Of a stretch of DNA of 13,370 nucleotides, positions 12,247-13,370 are shown in pieces (within the stretch, counting starts at the first letter, position 1; each line of letters opens with the position of its first letter). The stretch comes from Nitrospirota bacterium. GTDB taxonomy: Bacteria > Nitrospirota > Thermodesulfovibrionia > Thermodesulfovibrionales > Magnetobacteriaceae. Both the position numbers and the translations under genes were made by a program. Under the pieces are notes generated by a model. The model was not told where the DNA came from. It saw only the letters and a list, made by a program, of their open reading frames with translations, and made no database searches. The stretch lies in the NCBI GenBank assembly GCA_015233265.1, contig JADFXZ010000041.1:1998-15367 (forward strand), in the 5' to 3' direction.

Positions 12247-13095
12247 GTGGAGATAGAGGTCTTTAAGACCGGCGTTCATAGAGACAGCGCCGGTAATGTA
12301 AGAGAGTGGACAGAGGGCGACCTTGACCAGCTTGCAGCCAATTACAACTCAAGACAGGGCGACGCCCCTGTGGTGATTGGTCACCCTAAGAGTGACAGCC
12401 CCGCATATGGATGGGTAAACGGCTTGCAACGCAAAGGTAATATACTTACGGCGTCGCTCAAAGATGTTAATCCCGACTTTCAGCAGATGGTCAAAAATGG
12501 AGCGTTTAGAAACCGATCAGTCGCGGTTAATGCCGATATGAGCTTGAGACATGTTGGATTTCTCGGCGCGACGCCTCCGGCAATCCAGGGCTTAAAGCCC
12601 GTTGAATTCAAAGACGACGGCACGGCCGCCCTAATAGAATTCTCTATCGCACAGCCGGTCACAGACAAGCAGCCTGATGTAGGACGCCCACGCCCAGATT
12701 GGCAGCTGAAGCAGTCCACCGGTAGCGAATTCGCTGAGTTAAACACGCTCAGAGAAAAGGTAACTCAGCTTGAGCGCGAAGGCCGAAAGAAGGACTTTAC
12801 CGCCTTCTGTGACAGCCTTGTCAGCGTTGGGAAGATCACACCCGCACAGAAACCGCGCATTGCTGAGTTCATGGAGATAATGCACAACGTAGGGGCTTTT
12901 GAGTTTTCAGAGGACGGCAATAGACCGGCGGTAGAGGCATTTAAGGAATTCGTGTCGTCGCTGCCCACACAGGTGCATATGAAAGAGATGGCCACGAAGG
13001 AATTCGCAGCTGACAATTGTGCTGACAACCCGGACGTTGCACTCGGCAAAAAGATTGCAGACAGCCTTAACAAAAAGAAACAAGGGGGGAAATAG
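12247..13095 (+). CDS. I: phage protease/scaffold, Mu gpI family
   Basis: Mu gpI is the prohead maturation protease, and its C-terminal part acts as the internal scaffold. The 282-residue product begins at GTG 12247 with TAAGGAGG (12231-12238). The protease half has the family landmarks VVIGHPKSDSPAYGWV with H46, an extended GNILTASLKDV, RNRSVAVNADMSLRHVGFLG with S91 as probable nucleophile, and ATPPAIQGLKPVEF. Residues about 160-180 are a coiled coil (LNTLREKVTQLEREGRKKDF). The helical C-terminus (KKIADSLNKKKQGGK) is scaffold-like. The decoration gene starts immediately after the stop codon. It is the first gene of the rightward late operon. Confidence 0.9.
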   Translation: MEIEVFKTGVHRDSAGNVREWTEGDLDQLAANYNSRQGDAPVVIGHPKSDSPAYGWVNGLQRKGNILTASLKDVNPDFQQMVKNGAFRNRSVAVNADMSLRHVGFLGATPPAIQGLKPVEFKDDGTAALIEFSIAQPVTDKQPDVGRPRPDWQLKQSTGSEFAELNTLREKVTQLEREGRKKDFTAFCDSLVSVGKITPAQKPRIAEFMEIMHNVGAFEFSEDGNRPAVEAFKEFVSSLPTQVHMKEMATKEFAADNCADNPDVALGKKIADSLNKKKQGGK

Positions 13096-13370
13096 ATGGA
13101 GACACTTGGCGTAGATTATCTGACGAAACAGCAGTATAACCTACTTGGCGGAGACCATGACCCTGTGCAGATACCAGTTACCATTGTATCAGGTGCAGGG
13201 GCGTTATTAGGAGGCACGGTGCTAGGCCGCATAACGGCAAGCGGCAAATATACACCATACTCAGCCACTCACACTGACGGGTCTGAGGTGGCAAGGGTGA
13301 TACTGGCAAGGGACATAGATGCAACATCGGCAGACGCCGCGGTATCGGCATATGTCCACGGCGAGTTCAA
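13096..13370 (+). CDS. head decoration protein D-like, partial (runs off the right edge)
   Basis: The ATG at 13096 follows the protease stop directly, with AGGGGGG (13083-13089) upstream. The visible 91 residues contain the core typical of the lambda gpD-like decoration family (PF02924): VTIVSGAGALLGGTVLGRIT, ASGKYTPYSATHTDGSEVAR, VILARDIDATSADAAVSAYV and HGEF at the edge. Such proteins cement the outer surface of the expanded capsid. The Mu order is protease, decoration or scaffold factors, then major head protein, so the major capsid gene should follow outside the window. The 3' end is missing. Confidence 0.8.
   Translation, partial: METLGVDYLTKQQYNLLGGDHDPVQIPVTIVSGAGALLGGTVLGRITASGKYTPYSATHTDGSEVARVILARDIDATSADAAVSAYVHGEF

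Noticed and set aside
1..13370. CRISPR array, tRNA or rRNA gene, IS element, or phage end/att site
   Set aside because: No spaced direct repeats, no cloverleaf recognised, no terminal inverted repeats, and the Mu-type ends would lie outside this internal segment.

Overview
The window is the central part of a Mu-like transposable phage or prophage, most likely from a Gram-negative bacterium. It holds a MuB-type AAA+ ATPase, a GemA/DUF1018 regulator, a Gam-like protein and Mor-type regulators. These are followed by head and packaging genes of the Mu gp25-gp34 series: small terminase candidate, TerL, DUF935 portal, gpF, gpG, protease gpI and decoration protein. The host cannot be named from this sequence. 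Base composition is moderate. Shine-Dalgarno sites are strong (AAGGAGG type), and GTG and TTG starts are frequent. Neither phage end nor any att site lies in the window.

Region 1 (1-5129, + strand) is the early/replication block. In order it holds the C-terminal tail of a probable transposase, a small unknown gene, a small Cys-rich gene on the opposite strand, a MuB-like ATPase, a winged-helix protein, a Cys-containing HTH protein, GemA, two small unknown genes, a Gam-like protein, a Mor-like activator, a protein joining a Mor-like N-terminus to a replisome-organizer-like C-terminus, and a DnaC/DnaI-type helicase loader. Most genes abut or overlap, so this looks like one or a few translationally coupled operons.

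Region 2 (5130-5995, + strand) is AT-rich. It carries its own sigma70-like promoter overlapping an inverted repeat, and two predicted membrane proteins. It looks like a 'moron' cargo cassette.

Region 3 (6014-12115, - strand) is the packaging and head-assembly operon, read right to left: membrane-anchored small protein, coiled-coil small protein, small terminase candidate, TerL, portal, a small CxxC protein, gpF with a C-terminal RNase-toxin-like domain, and gpG. A + strand gene with its own extended -10 promoter (7875-8231) is inserted between portal and gpF. The gene order matches Mu, but the block is inverted relative to the early genes and to the protease and decoration genes.

Region 4 (12116-13370) is a divergent intergenic region centred on a 21-bp perfect dyad. 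It is followed on the + strand by the protease/scaffold gene and the start of the decoration protein gene, which runs off the window.

Most notable are the phage-encoded helicase-loading pair inside a MuB-type phage, with a Mor-like domain fused to the presumed organizer; the inverted packaging module with a symmetric divergent control region; and several cargo or antisense genes with readable promoters.
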